From Aureococcus anophagefferens (taxonomy: Eukaryota; Sar; Pelagophyceae; Pelagomonadales; Pelagomonadaceae), in NCBI RefSeq assembly GCF_000186865.1, contig NW_008705614.1:79617-124364 (forward strand): 44,748 nucleotides of DNA, in the 5' to 3' direction. Position numbers and translations under genes: made by a program. The stretch's first letter is position 1. Each line of letters starts with the position of its first letter. Below the pieces are notes generated by a model. It did not search any database. It saw nothing but the letters and a program-made list of their open reading frames with translations, and was not told the origin of the DNA. Shown piece after piece: positions 31,983 to 42,400 of this stretch.

Positions 31983-32258
31983 CGATGCCAGCCGTTGCTG
32001 CCGCAGCCGCTCGTCGGCGCGCAGTGCCGCGCGACGCGTCACCAACAGGAGTCGAGCTTCACCGCGGCTTCAAGGAGCACTGCACCGTGCAGTCCAGAAG
32101 GCCGATCTCGAAGAAGACTAGACCCTAACGCGGGGCCGCTTGGGGCGGCGAGGCGCGGGGCGGGGGGCGATAGGTGGTATTTCTGGGGGGAAGAGGGGGG
32201 AGGCGAGTGGCGGACGCGAGGGGCGGCGACGACAACAGGAACAGAAGCGGGCGCGGCG

Positions 32259-33671
32259 CTAGGAGGCCATGGCGATGGTCTCGACGCCGTCGCCGTTGAC
32301 GGCGACGTCCTCGAGGTCGTCGAAGGCCGGGTCGCCGACGCGCGCGCCCTTGCCCTTGAGGACGACGGCGCACCGCTCGAGCGTCGTCGCGACCTTGACG
32401 CGTCCGACGCAGCCCGGCAGCGCGGCCTCGCTCCGCTGGCCCTCGCCGATGGAGTGCCTCAGGTCCTCGGCGAAGCCCTGGAGCTCGTCCTCGATCTCGT
32501 CCGGCGCGACGTACTCGCCGTTCATCTGCTTCTGGTACCGCGCCTTGTTTTTGTTGAGGAAGACGAGGCACTCCTCGACGGCCGACGAGTCGATCTCCGC
32601 CTCCATGGAGCTGCAGCGCTTCATGATGGACACGAAGGCCTCGTAGAGGGGCGCGACGATGAACTGGATGAAGCCCGCCGTCGAGTTGGGGATCCTGTTC
32701 GTCTTCCGGTTCTGCAGCGGCTGGACGTCGCGGCCCGCGGCCGCGTCCAGGTCGCCCTCGTGGTAGAACTCGCTGTAGACCGCCTCGTTCCACTGGTTCG
32801 CGACCTTCCAGGGCCGCGCCTGGTTCGAGATGTCCGCGCACTTGAGCGCGATCTGGAGCATGAGGTTCGTGCCGTCCTCCGTCGTCAGCGGGTTGAAGCC
32901 GTCCTCGGCCAAACCGCCCTCGATGCGCGCCATGAGCTTCGTGTGCTTCGCCATGTCCGTCGACAGGATCATGGCGCGCACGACGCCGAGGAACCGCGCG
33001 CGGTCCCGCTCGTCCGCGACGCCGCCGAGCAGGTCGTGCTTCGTCACGAGCTTCCGCGAGCACCACAAATGGTGGTTCTCGAGCGGCGACTCGTCGTCCC
33101 AGCGGACGGCCAGGGGCGTCCGCGCCTTGCACTGGAACGTGTTCGACAGGCCCGGGTGGTCCAGATCGTGGCAGACGGCCGCGATGAACGCGGCCGCGAG
33201 CTCGATGGGCCGGAGCCGCTTCGCGAGGTGCGTCGCGAGGAGCAGCGTGTACAAATACTGCGTCACGTCCGTCACGTGGCTAAAGTTGTGGTAGGGGTTG
33301 TCGTGCATGAGCTCGTGGACGTCGAAGATGAACGCGAGCAGCTCCTTCGCCGGTTTTTTTAACGTCTGCGGCACCTTCAAATTCTCCATCATCCGGACCA
33401 TGTGGTCGAAGCGCATGTCGTCCGTGATCGTCAGCGCGTCGTAGTTCATGGTGCAGAGCTCCGTGTGCATGAGGAAGTCGAACCAGTCGAGGTGCTCGAG
33501 CTCCGTGATCTGCTCCTTGTGGAGCTTGGGTCGGCCGTAGAACGCGAGGCGCTCGCTCGGCCGGCTCTTCGTCGGGCCCTTGAACTTCTCCTCGAGCTGC
33601 TGCTTCACGGCCTCGACCTTGACCTGGCGGTAGGCGTCGCCCTTGAAGCGGCTCATGACGGCGTTGCCCAT
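32259..33671 (-). CDS. 3',5'-cyclic-nucleotide phosphodiesterase, class I
   Basis: This enzyme hydrolyses cAMP and/or cGMP to the 5' nucleotide. The single exon encodes 470 residues from ATG 33669-33671 (MGNAVMSRFKGDAYRQVKVE). The catalytic domain spans about residues 60-400, with the metal-binding signature YHNFSHVTDV, the HD motif AVCHDLDHPG, the later metal Asp in LKCADISNQARP, and the invariant-glutamine region NSTAGFIQFIVAPLYEAF. These residues are all present, so it should be active. No GAF, PAS or membrane segment precedes the domain, which makes it a compact soluble form. The second-residue glycine could permit N-myristoylation, but the context is not ideal. The C-terminal 70 residues are extra. 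Nucleotide preference cannot be read with confidence. Confidence 0.93.
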   Translation of the reverse strand: MGNAVMSRFKGDAYRQVKVEAVKQQLEEKFKGPTKSRPSERLAFYGRPKLHKEQITELEHLDWFDFLMHTELCTMNYDALTITDDMRFDHMVRMMENLKVPQTLKKPAKELLAFIFDVHELMHDNPYHNFSHVTDVTQYLYTLLLATHLAKRLRPIELAAAFIAAVCHDLDHPGLSNTFQCKARTPLAVRWDDESPLENHHLWCSRKLVTKHDLLGGVADERDRARFLGVVRAMILSTDMAKHTKLMARIEGGLAEDGFNPLTTEDGTNLMLQIALKCADISNQARPWKVANQWNEAVYSEFYHEGDLDAAAGRDVQPLQNRKTNRIPNSTAGFIQFIVAPLYEAFVSIMKRCSSMEAEIDSSAVEECLVFLNKNKARYQKQMNGEYVAPDEIEDELQGFAEDLRHSIGEGQRSEAALPGCVGRVKVATTLERCAVVLKGKGARVGDPAFDDLEDVAVNGDGVETIAMAS

Positions 33672-34145
33672 GGCGCCGAGCCTCTAGTTCGGGCCGCGGC
33701 CGCGCGGGCCGCGGCCGCGGCGGCGCGCGCGCGGGTCGCCGGCCGCGCAGCCCGAGGCCCGCCGGCGGTGACGAGGGGACGACTACCGCACGCCGCGGCT
33801 CCGGGGTCGGCGCATGGCCCACGCCAAGGGCGCGAGGACGCGACGCGAGGAGAGCGGCGTCGCCGGAGGGAGGCGGAGCGGCTGCCGGCGAGGAGGCGAG
33901 CAGGCGGACCGCGGGCGCCGACGCGGATCCGGGCCGTGCGCGGCCGACTCCGAGCGGCCCGGGCGACTCCCGTCCGCTGGATCGGCGCGGCCCGGACGAC
34001 GCCGACGACGCTCTCCGCACGCTTGGGAGCTGGGCAGCGCTTGCTTTGCTTGGGGGTTAAGATCTATCTAAGATTCGTTTCCCTCAAGGTGCGGCCTTGG
34101 TTAAATTCCGCTGGTCGGGGCAGCCTCTCCGAAGCTTCCGCCACG
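33672..34145. promoter_or_regulatory. Divergent intergenic region, phosphodiesterase/receptor-like kinase
   Basis: The 474 bp between two divergent start codons are extremely GC-rich near 33690-33750 (alternating CG and GGC) and less so near 34040-34100. No protein or RNA gene is evident. It presumably holds both promoters. Confidence 0.35.
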
Positions 34146-36181
34146 ATGGCCCGGGCGGCGGCCTGGTGCCTCGCGCTCGGCCTCGCCGCCGCGGCGACGC
34201 AGCAGCGGCACGCGCGCGGGTCCCGACCGACGGCCGCGCCGTCGCGCACCAAGCAGACCCAGAAGCCCACGCCCCCGCCGAGCTCGGCGACGGCCGCGCC
34301 GTCGCGCCCGTGGACCGACGCGCCGTCGCGCCCGGGGACCGACGCGCCGTCGGCGCAGCCGACGACGCGCGCGCCGACGCGCCGGAGCGTCGTCGTACTG
34401 CGCGCGACGATCTCGACCGTCGAGGAGCTCGAGGACTCGATATCGGCGGCGCCGGCGACGCCCGGCGCGGAGCTCGCGGTGACCGTCGCAACGGACGCGC
34501 TCGTCCTCGAGCGGCCGCTGCGCATCGAGCGCGGGCGCAACGTCGTCGTCCGCGGCGCGGGTCCAAGGTCGTGCTCAGCGGCGACGGCCGCACGCGGCTC
34601 TTCGAGGTCGAAGGCGGCGCGAGCCTGTCGCTCGAGGGCCTCGTCCTCCGCGACGGCAGCGCGGACGAGGAGGGCGGCGGCTGCGTCCGGAGCGCTGGCG
34701 CGCTGCGCGTGTGGAACACGACCATAAAACGCTGCGCGACGGCCGGCGCGGGCGGCGCGCTGCTCTCCGAGGGCGACGACGCCGCGATCACGGCGACGAA
34801 CAGCACGTTCTCGGGCAACGCGGCCAGGGGCGGCGGCGGCGCCGTCGCGACGGCCGGCGGCTCCATGTCGCTGAGCGGCTGCGTCTTCGAGTGGAACACG
34901 GGCGCCGCGGGCGCCGACGACGTCGCCGCGGTCGCGCGGCGCCTGGCGCCGCGCGAGCCCGAGGGCCGGCGGCCGGCGGCGGCCGCCGCGGGCGCGTCCG
35001 TCGCCGCGGGCGCCGCCGTGGCGCTCGTCGCGGCCGCGGCGCTGCTCGGCCGCCGGCGGAAGCGCGCGAGGGTCGTCGAGGACGTCGAGGCCGGCGGCCT
35101 CGGCGACGACGACCTCGCGCTCCTACCGCGGAACGACGAGGCGCCGAGGCGCTTCGACATGAAGGACGTCGTCCTCGGCGAAGAACTCGGCCGCGGCGGC
35201 TTCGGCGTCGTCGCGAGCGCGACCGTGCGCCTCGCGGGGGGCGCGGTCGCCTGCGCCGCGAAGCGCGAGCGGCGCGGGCGGAAGCCGCGCGCAGACAACG
35301 AGGCGAGGATCATGGCGCGCCTCGGCGTCCACGACAACGTGCTCGGGCTCCTCGGCGTCGCGGAGCAGCGAACCCTGCTCTTCCGCGCGTCGACGGTGCT
35401 GCTCCTCGAGCGCGCGTCCATCTCCCTGCGGGACGCGCTGCGGAACGGCGCCGTCGACGCGGCCGCGGCGCCGCGCTTCGCGGAGGACGGCGCCGAGGCG
35501 CTGGCGCACCTCGCCCTCCGCCGCGTCGTCCACCGCGACGTGAAGCCGTCGAACTTCCTCGTCGCGCTCGACGGGTCGCTGAAGCTCAGCGACTTCGGGT
35601 CCGCGGTCGTTTTAGGCGGCGCCGCGGACCGCGGCGGCCCCTGCCGGCGCCGCGGGCCGTCGTCGTCCGTCGTCGGCAGCGTCTACTACGTCGCGCCGGA
35701 GCTCGTCGACGACCGCGCCTTCGGGTCCGCCGTCGACGTCTACTCCTTCGGCGTCACGCTGGCGGCGTTGTTCGCGGCGCCGCGCGGGGACGTGAAGGCG
35801 CTCTTCGCCGCGCCCATCGCGGCGCTGGTCGCGTCCGGCGTCGTCGCGGACGGCGAGAGCCCCGCGGAGCTGTCGCGGGCCATCGCCGCGGGGTCGCTGG
35901 CCCTCGCGCTGCCGCCCTTGGTCGACGCGCCGACGGCGCGCCTCGTGCGGTCCTGCGTCCGCCTCCGGCCGTCCGCGCGGCCGACGGCCCGGGAGGTCGC
36001 CGACGCCTACAAGCTCGGCCGCCGCCGCTCGTCGTCGGACTCGTCGGGGCCCGAGCGCGGCCTCGCGGCGGCGCCCCACGACTACGTCGGCGCCGACGCG
36101 CTCGGCCTCGCGCGCGACGACGACCTCCCGCGGCCCCACGCCCTCGGGCGGCTCGAGCGCTGGGCCCTGGCGGGGCGGTGA
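34146..36181 (+). CDS. Transmembrane receptor-like protein kinase with beta-helix-like ectodomain
   Basis: The start is ATG 34146, opening a signal peptide (MARAAAWCLALGLAAAATQQ). A Thr/Pro/Arg-rich stretch follows. Residues about 85-260 read as a right-handed beta-helix of the polymorphic-outer-membrane type (FSGNAARGGGGAVATAGGSM, LEGLVLRDGSADEEGGG). A membrane segment (ASVAAGAAVALVAAAALLG) with RRRKR stop-transfer comes next. The cytoplasmic half is a protein kinase: glycine loop LGRGGFGVVASA, Lys in ACAAKRE, catalytic HRDVKPSNFL, DFGSAVV, and YYVAPELV. All catalytic residues are present. A one-base deletion in the G run at about 34557-34561 shifts the frame; adding one G gives 678 residues. 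Substrate class (Ser/Thr or Tyr) is uncertain, though HRDVKPSN favours Ser/Thr. Ligand is unknown. Confidence 0.82.
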
Positions 36182-36324
36182 GGAGTGGCTAGTAAGGTGA
36201 TTTGGGCGCGACGCCTGCGCCCGCAGGCAGGGCGGCGCGTTGCGCGAGGCCGTACGCCACCACCGGGCTGTGGTGAATCGACCGAGATCAAAATCGCGCG
36301 CGCACTTTGGACGCGCACGGCGGA

Positions 36325-38002
36325 ATGACGATGAAATCTGGAGACGCCCGGGGCGACGCGACGCCTTCAGGAGACGTGCGGGAAGAAGCGGTGGAGATGG
36401 AGTGGCAGAAGAAACAAAAAGAGTACGAAATCAAGAAGGCCCGGGCCAAGGCTTTGAAATTACGGCTGACCTGTACCATTTGCGGCGGCAAAGCGAAGCT
36501 GAACTGTCCCTGCGGGACGGCACAGTGCGCGCCCGGCGCCTGCGCGAACGCGTCCCGGCGCGCCGTGACGCGCGACTCGCAGGTACTGCTCGACGGAGTG
36601 CCAACGCATCGATTGGCGCGACCGGGGCCACCGCAAGGCGTGCAAGCAGATCCGGGGCGAGCGCGCGGCGGAGGCGGCGCGGGCCGAGGCGCCGACGCCC
36701 CCGCAGCCGCCGGAGGAGGTGGTCTACGGCCCCGCGCCGCGGTCGCGCGCGGATGAGGTCCGCGCGCGCATCGCCGCGGAGCACGAGGCAGCTCGCGCGC
36801 GGCGCGAGGCGAACCCGGAGCCGAAACGGGGGCGGCATGGATCGCGGTGCCCGGTCTGCTACGAGGACTGGGACGTGAATGTATCGGTTACCCTGCGCGT
36901 CTGCTGCTGCCGGCAGTTCTGCGATTCGTGCGATGAAAGGACTCGACTCGCGCCGTGCCCTATCTGTCAAGCAAGCCCTGTGCTCGACGAAAAAAAGGAA
37001 CTGGCAGCGCTTCGTCGCCACGCGGATAATGACGTGCCGGAGGCGATCTTTCATTTGGGTAATGCGTACCGCAAAGGGGATCTGTATGGCTTTGTCAAGT
37101 CCGCGAAGAAGGCGGCGAAGCTCTACAAGCGCGGCGTGGAGCTCGGGGACGATGGGGCGATGTTGGCTCTCGGTGGCTTGTATGATGACGGGAACGGCGT
37201 CAAAAAGGACCCGAAGAAGGCGAATCAACTCTATCGAATGGCGGCGGATAGAGGCCACCCGCATGCTCAGCACCTTTCTGCAATCGTCTGTGACGACCTC
37301 ACACGTTCCGAAAAACTGCGGTACGTCAAGCTAGCCGCCGACCAAGGCCTCACCGGTGCTGAATACGACCTTGGCGAGAAGTACGAAGATGTCGAAGCCG
37401 ACTTCGAGGAAGCCAAGCGCTGGTACGCGCGCGCGGCCGCCAAGGGTCACGAAAAGGCCGACCGCGGACTCGCGCGCGTCAGTTACAAGCTCGTCTGCGA
37501 CAATTTGAGCACCACGACCCCCTTCGCGGCGCCCGCCGCTCCCGCCGCGACGTCCGCCGCGACGCTCGCCGCGCCCACCTTCACCTTCGGCGCCGCCGCG
37601 ACGCCCGCCGGTCCGGCCTTCATCGGCGACGCCGCGGTCGTCGAGGTCCTCGCGCGCCTGGGCCTGGCGGACTTGCTGCCCCTCTTCCGCGAGCACGAGA
37701 TCGATGACAGCGCCTTCGCTGCGCTCGAGGACGATTACCTTCGCGTGATGGGCATCGGTCCCGAAGAGGCGGCGCGCATCCTCTTCGCGCGGCGAGACGC
37801 CACGCCCTTCACCTTCGATGGCGCCGCCGCGGCAGCGGTGCCCGCCGCGCCCCCGCCCGCGACGCCCTTCACCTTCGGCGCCACCGCGTCCCCCGAGACC
37901 GCCGCCGCGCCCCCGCGTCGCGACGCCCGCAGCGAGACCCAGCGAAGCCTCCGCGAAGCACGCCGCACCCGCTTGGACCCGCGCGTGCGAGGGATGTACT
38001 AG
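36325..38002 (+). CDS. MYND-RING-Sel1-SAM multidomain protein
   Basis: Two exons (36325-36524, 36583-38002) encode 539 residues from ATG 36325. The 58-bp intron sits inside a MYND zinc finger, and splicing restores it: CTICGGKAKLNCPCGTAQ then YCSTECQRIDWRDRGHRKAC, with all zinc ligands. Next is a charged linker, then a RING-like finger (CPVCYEDWDVN, CCCRQFCDSC, CPIC). Sel1-like repeats follow (residues about 220-370), for example EAIFHLGNAYRKGDLYGFVK and AMLALGGLYDDGNGVKKDPK. A SAM domain (about 425-480: VLARLGLADLLPLFREHEID) and TPFTFGA motifs like those of FG nucleoporins end the protein. MYND and RING mediate protein contact and ubiquitin transfer, and Sel1 repeats scaffold complexes, so a ubiquitin-ligase adaptor is plausible. 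Confidence 0.82.
36525..36582 (+). other. Short spliceosomal intron inside the MYND finger
   Basis: A 58-bp intron with donor GTGCGC and acceptor CGCAG. Splicing gives GTAQ-YCSTECQ and completes the zinc finger; retention loses half of the zinc ligands. Confidence 0.85.
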
Positions 38003-38158
38003 TACGAGCAACGTTAGAATGGTGATCTCCAAGGTAGCCATGTCTTAGGCGGGTTAGGCATCGATAGCTGCTACGGTCAGCCGGCTCAGGAGCTCTTGGA
38101 CCTTGTGCTACAGTAGTTGAGGGTCGCACAACCGACGGCGGGTCGGCTTAGGAGCCAT
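38003..38158. other. Convergent 3' spacer, no gene seen
   Basis: The 156 bp between two convergent stop codons are unusually balanced in base composition for this window. No RNA gene or repeat was recognised. Confidence 0.4.
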
Positions 38159-39257
38159 CTAGGCTTTGGACTTGCACTTCTCGGCCTTCTTCCGCCAGCG
38201 GCACGACGCGTTCTTCTTGCACTTCTTCTTGGTGGAGAAAGACGCGCATGACTTGGTCTGGCACGCTTTGGACTTCCACTTGCAGTAAGCCTTCTTCTTC
38301 TTCTTCTTGCAAGCCTTTTTCGTGAGCGCGGGGCAGTTCGGGGCCGACGTCGCCGCCGTCGTCGTCGTCGCGCCGAAGCAGCCCGAACCCTGCTTGGCGT
38401 CGATCATGGGGAGGATTTCGTCGAACCAGCGGCGGCACGCGTCGGGGTCCGGGTGTTTGCCGTCCGTCGTGTGGTCGTCGATGTCCTTGGAGTCGTAGTT
38501 GTCGTAGATCTCCACGACGCCGACGCCCGCGGCGCCCATGACTTCTTTGGCGGCGTCGTTCGCGTCCTCGATGGCGTCGATCCACTTCTCGCCGTCGTCC
38601 TCGCCGCAGCACGAGGTCTCGCGGAAGAGCGGCACGTCGACCTTCGAGAGGATGTTGTCGACGAGCTTCTCCAGGGACGCCTTGTAGTCCTTCTCGCAGT
38701 CGTCCTTGCCGAAGTCGTCGCCGCAGTAGCGGTCCGCGTCGTCGTCCTCCTTGAGGTCCCACCATCCGCTGTTGATCACGGCGATGTCGGCCTTGGCGAC
38801 GTCGCCGGCGATGTCCGCGACGGATTGCTCGCCGTCCGTGTCGCTCCGGTCGGACCAGGCCTTCTGGAGGAACCAGAACTCGCTCGTCGCGTCGATGTCG
38901 TCGAACTCCTTCTTGAAGTAGCAGCGGTGGCTTTCCTTGACGAAGCTGAAGCGCTCCCAATCCGTCCACTCGCTGTCGTCGTCGTAGTCGCCTGCGCGCG
39001 CGGTCGCGGCTCGGGTCGCGCGCGCGGACGATTTCGCGGACGCCGGTCGCCGCGCCGTCCTCGCCCATTTTCTCGTAATCGCCGTCGATGTCGTACATCT
39101 CGCCCGTGTCCAGGAACTTGTTGAAAACGTAGAAGCAGTTCCTCGAGATTGAGTCGCCCATGAAGGCTATCGACTTGCCCTCCATCACGCACTTCGCCTC
39201 GTCCCACGAGGCGGCCGAGGCCACGGCGGCGACGCAGAGCAGATTCACGGCGCGCAT
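38159..39257 (-). CDS. Secreted SGNH/PC-esterase-like protein with Lys/Cys-rich tail
   Basis: The start is ATG 39255-39257, opening a signal peptide (MRAVNLLCVAAVASAASWDE). The GDS block is plain: GKSIAFMGDSISRNCFYVFN, as in plant TBL/PMR5 and animal CASD1-type esterases, which act on sugar O-acetyl groups. Later come the conserved AVINSGWWDL and, near the end, DGKHPDPDACRRWFDEILPM, which supplies the Asp and His of the catalytic triad. The C-terminal 65 residues are Lys/Cys-rich with CKWKSKAC and CRWRKKAEKC repeats, perhaps an extracellular polyanion-binding tail. The frame changes near 38992-39043. A 52-bp GC-AG intron would join ATG(G)-DYDDDSEW and matches the size of other introns here; a one-base error is the alternative. 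Substrate is unknown. Confidence 0.72.
38992..39043 (-). other. Candidate 52-bp GC-AG intron in the esterase gene
   Basis: The upstream and downstream parts of the esterase lie in different frames. No GT donor in the right phase is available, but a GC donor at 39043 and the CGCAG acceptor at 38992 give the right frame. Size agrees with the 49-58-bp introns elsewhere in the window. A sequencing indel would explain the data equally well. Confidence 0.45.
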
Positions 39258-39479
39258 CGTTTGGAGCGACGACGTGGGCGTTCGCGGGCGCGAGTTCTCG
39301 AGTTTTTCGCGATTTGATCGATTTGCAATCTATTTGCACCAACGGACGCTCGCCATTTTAGAGGCCTCCTCGACGCCTTTGTCAGGTGTGTCTGGAGCCC
39401 GTCGAGGTGGCAAGGACGGCTATTCCCGAGTAGAAGGGACCACCAGATCCCAAAAAAAACAACAACACCACGACCGCTG
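39258..39479. other. Intergenic spacer between esterase 5' end and formin 3' end
   Basis: The 222 bp hold the esterase promoter and formin 3' end. The part at 39300-39360 is AT-richer. No gene is recognised. Confidence 0.35.
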
Positions 39480-42400
39480 TTACCGCACCCAGTCCTTGAC
39501 GATGTCCGCGGCGGACATGTCCTGGCGCTGCTTGAAGGCGGCGAGGATGTCGTCCTTGGGCGCGGCGGACGCCGTCGCCTTCTGCTGCCAGGTGGGCTTC
39601 GCGCCGGCGCCCGGCGGCGGCCGGGGCTTCGCCTTCCTGAGGCGCGGCGCCCTGAGCGCGTTCCGGAGGTCCGCCTGGAGGTCGCCGCCCGCCGGCGACG
39701 CCGGCGGGCTCGGCGCGCCGCCCTTCTTCGCCGCGCGGTCGCGCTTCGCGGCGGCCTTGGCCTCGTCCTTGGCCGCCTTCTCGCGCCGCGACACGGCGCG
39801 GAGGTGCGCGGCGTTGACGTCCGCGGCGAAGTCTCGGAAGTTCGCGTAGAACGCCTTCGACGGGTCCGCGCCGTCGGCGGGCGGGACGGCGCCGAAGCGG
39901 GCCATGGCGGCCTTCGACGCCGCGACGGCCTTGGCCAGATCCGCGGCCGTCGCGTCGCACCGTTTTCGCGCGGCCGCGCCGAGCGGCTTCACGAGTTTCG
40001 CGAAGGGCTTCGCGCCCGCGTCGCTCGCCGCCTCGGCGGCCTTGAGCTCGACCTCGATGCTCTTGCTCAGCGTCTTCTCGAGGGCCTTGAGGTCGCCGTC
40101 GAGCTCCTTGCCGTCGACGGCCGCGGCGGACGGCACCGCGTCGAGGTCCCTCTCGAGACCGACGACCGACGCCTCGTCGAGCGCGTTCGTGATGACGTCG
40201 ACGAGCGTGCCGTCCTTCGGGTCGTTGCATTTGATCGTCGCCAGCTTCGGCAGCATGTCCGGCCGGAAGCCCCGCGCGTCGCCGCGCGCGGTGTCGCGGT
40301 TGAGCACGTTGCCGACGGCCACCGCGACCCGGAGCGCCGCGCAGAGCCGGCTCTTCGCGTCGCCGGCGGCCCGCATCTGCTTGGCGCCGGCGGCGACGGC
40401 GGCGACCTTGGCCGCGACGGCGTCGCAGGCCTCCTCGAAGCGCCACAAGTCCAGGAGCGCGGCCAAGCGGGGTCGGAGCCGCGGGGCCGCGCCGACGACC
40501 GCGAAGAAGTGCTCCACGGGCGCGAGGGACGCGAGCGCCGCGGCCTTGTCCCCGAAGCCCTGGATGTAGCGCCCGACCTCGGCGACCTCCTCGGGCTCCG
40601 GCACGAGCGTCAGGAACACCTCGACGCCGCCCGCGGTCTCGAGCTGCGGCAACGCTGTGAAATCTAAACCGACGATCGCGTCGCGGATGCCCGCGTGGCT
40701 CAGCTTCACGCGGCCGAGGCCGATGAGCACGTTCTGGTTCCGCTTGCCGTCGACGAGCTGGACGCCCTTGCTCTTCTTCTCCTCGCCGGCGGTTTCTTTC
40801 TTCTCCGCGGGCTTCTTCCCGAACAGGCGCTCGATGGCCGCGACGGTCGGCGCGCCCGTCGCCGCCTCCTTCGGGAAGTCGCCCCAGACCGTGCCCGCCG
40901 CGTCGTCGCCGCCGAGCTTCGTCCAGAAGAGGGCCTTGAGCTTGAGCTTCCGCGCGGCCTTCTTCGCCGCGAGGCCCCGTTTCACGACGCTCTTCGCGCC
41001 GCCTCCGGCGGCGGCCGCGGGCGCGGGCTTCGTCGGGTCGAGGTCCAGGACCTTCGGGTCCATGCCCTCGGCGATCATCTTCTGCTCGACGGCGCCGCGG
41101 GGCAGGTGCATCTTGAGCATCTTGAAGTATTTCGCGTATTTGGGATCTTCTCCGACGGGCGGGCCCGAGGGCGCCGCGGGCGCGGGCGCGGGCTTCGTCG
41201 GGTCGAGGTCCAGGATCTTCGGGTCCATACCCTCGGCGATCATCTTCTGCTCGACGGCGCCGCGGGGCAGGTGCATCTTGAGCATCTTGAAGTATTTCGC
41301 GTATTTGGGATCTTCTCCGACGGGCGGGCCCGAGGGCGCCGCGGCCGCGGGCGCGGGCTTCGTCGGGTCGAGGTCCAGGATCTTCGGGTCCATGCCCTCG
41401 GCGATCATCTTCTGCTCGACGGCGCCGCGGGGCAGGTGCATCTTGAGCATCTTGAAGTATTTCGCGTATTTGGGATCTTCTCCGACGGGCGGGCCCGAGG
41501 GCGCCGCGGCCGCGGGCGCGGGCGTCGTCGGGTCGAGGTCCAGGATCTTCGGGTCCATACCCTCGGCGATCATCTTCTGCTCGACGGCGCCGCGCGGGAG
41601 ATGCATCGCCAGCATCTTGAAGTATTTTTTATAGCGCGGGTCGTCGCCGACCGGCGGGCCGCTCGGCTCGCCGCCGCCGGCTCCGGGCATGGGTTTCGTG
41701 GGATCGAGGTCCAAGATCTTCACGTCGACGCCCTCGGCCATCATCTTCTGCTCCACGGCGCCGCGCGGGAGATGCATGGCGAGCATCTTGAAGTATTTTT
41801 TGTATTTCGGGTCCTCTCCGACGGGCGGACCCGCCGCCTCGCCGCCGCCGGCTCCGGGCATGGGTTTCGTGGGATCGAGGTCCAAGATCTTCACGTCGAC
41901 GCCCTCGGCCATCATCTTCTGCTCCACGGCGCCGCGCGGGAGATGCATCGCGAGCATCTTGAAGTATTTTTTGTACTTTGGATCTTCTCCGACGGGCGGA
42001 CCCGACGCCTCGCCGCCGGCTCCGGGCATGGGCTTCGTGGGATCGAGGTCCAAGATCTTCACGTCGACGCCCTCGGCCACCATTTTCTGCTCCACGGCGC
42101 CGCGCGGGAGATGCATCGCCAGCATCTTGAAGTATTTTTTGTATTTCGGGTCCTCTCCGACGGGCGGGCCCGACGCTTCGCCGCCGCCGCCGCCGGCCGC
42201 GGGCGTCGCCGCGGGCGCTGCGGGCGCCGCCGCCGCGGGCGCCGCCGCCGCGGGCGCTGCGCCCCCGATTGCCACGGGATCCGTCTGCGACGCCGCGTCG
42301 AGCGTGTCGACGACGGCCGTCGCGACGACGGGGCTCCGGGGGCTCCGCGGCGCGCCGTCGGCGTCGGGCCCCTCGTAGGCCTGGATGTTCGCGAGCGCGC

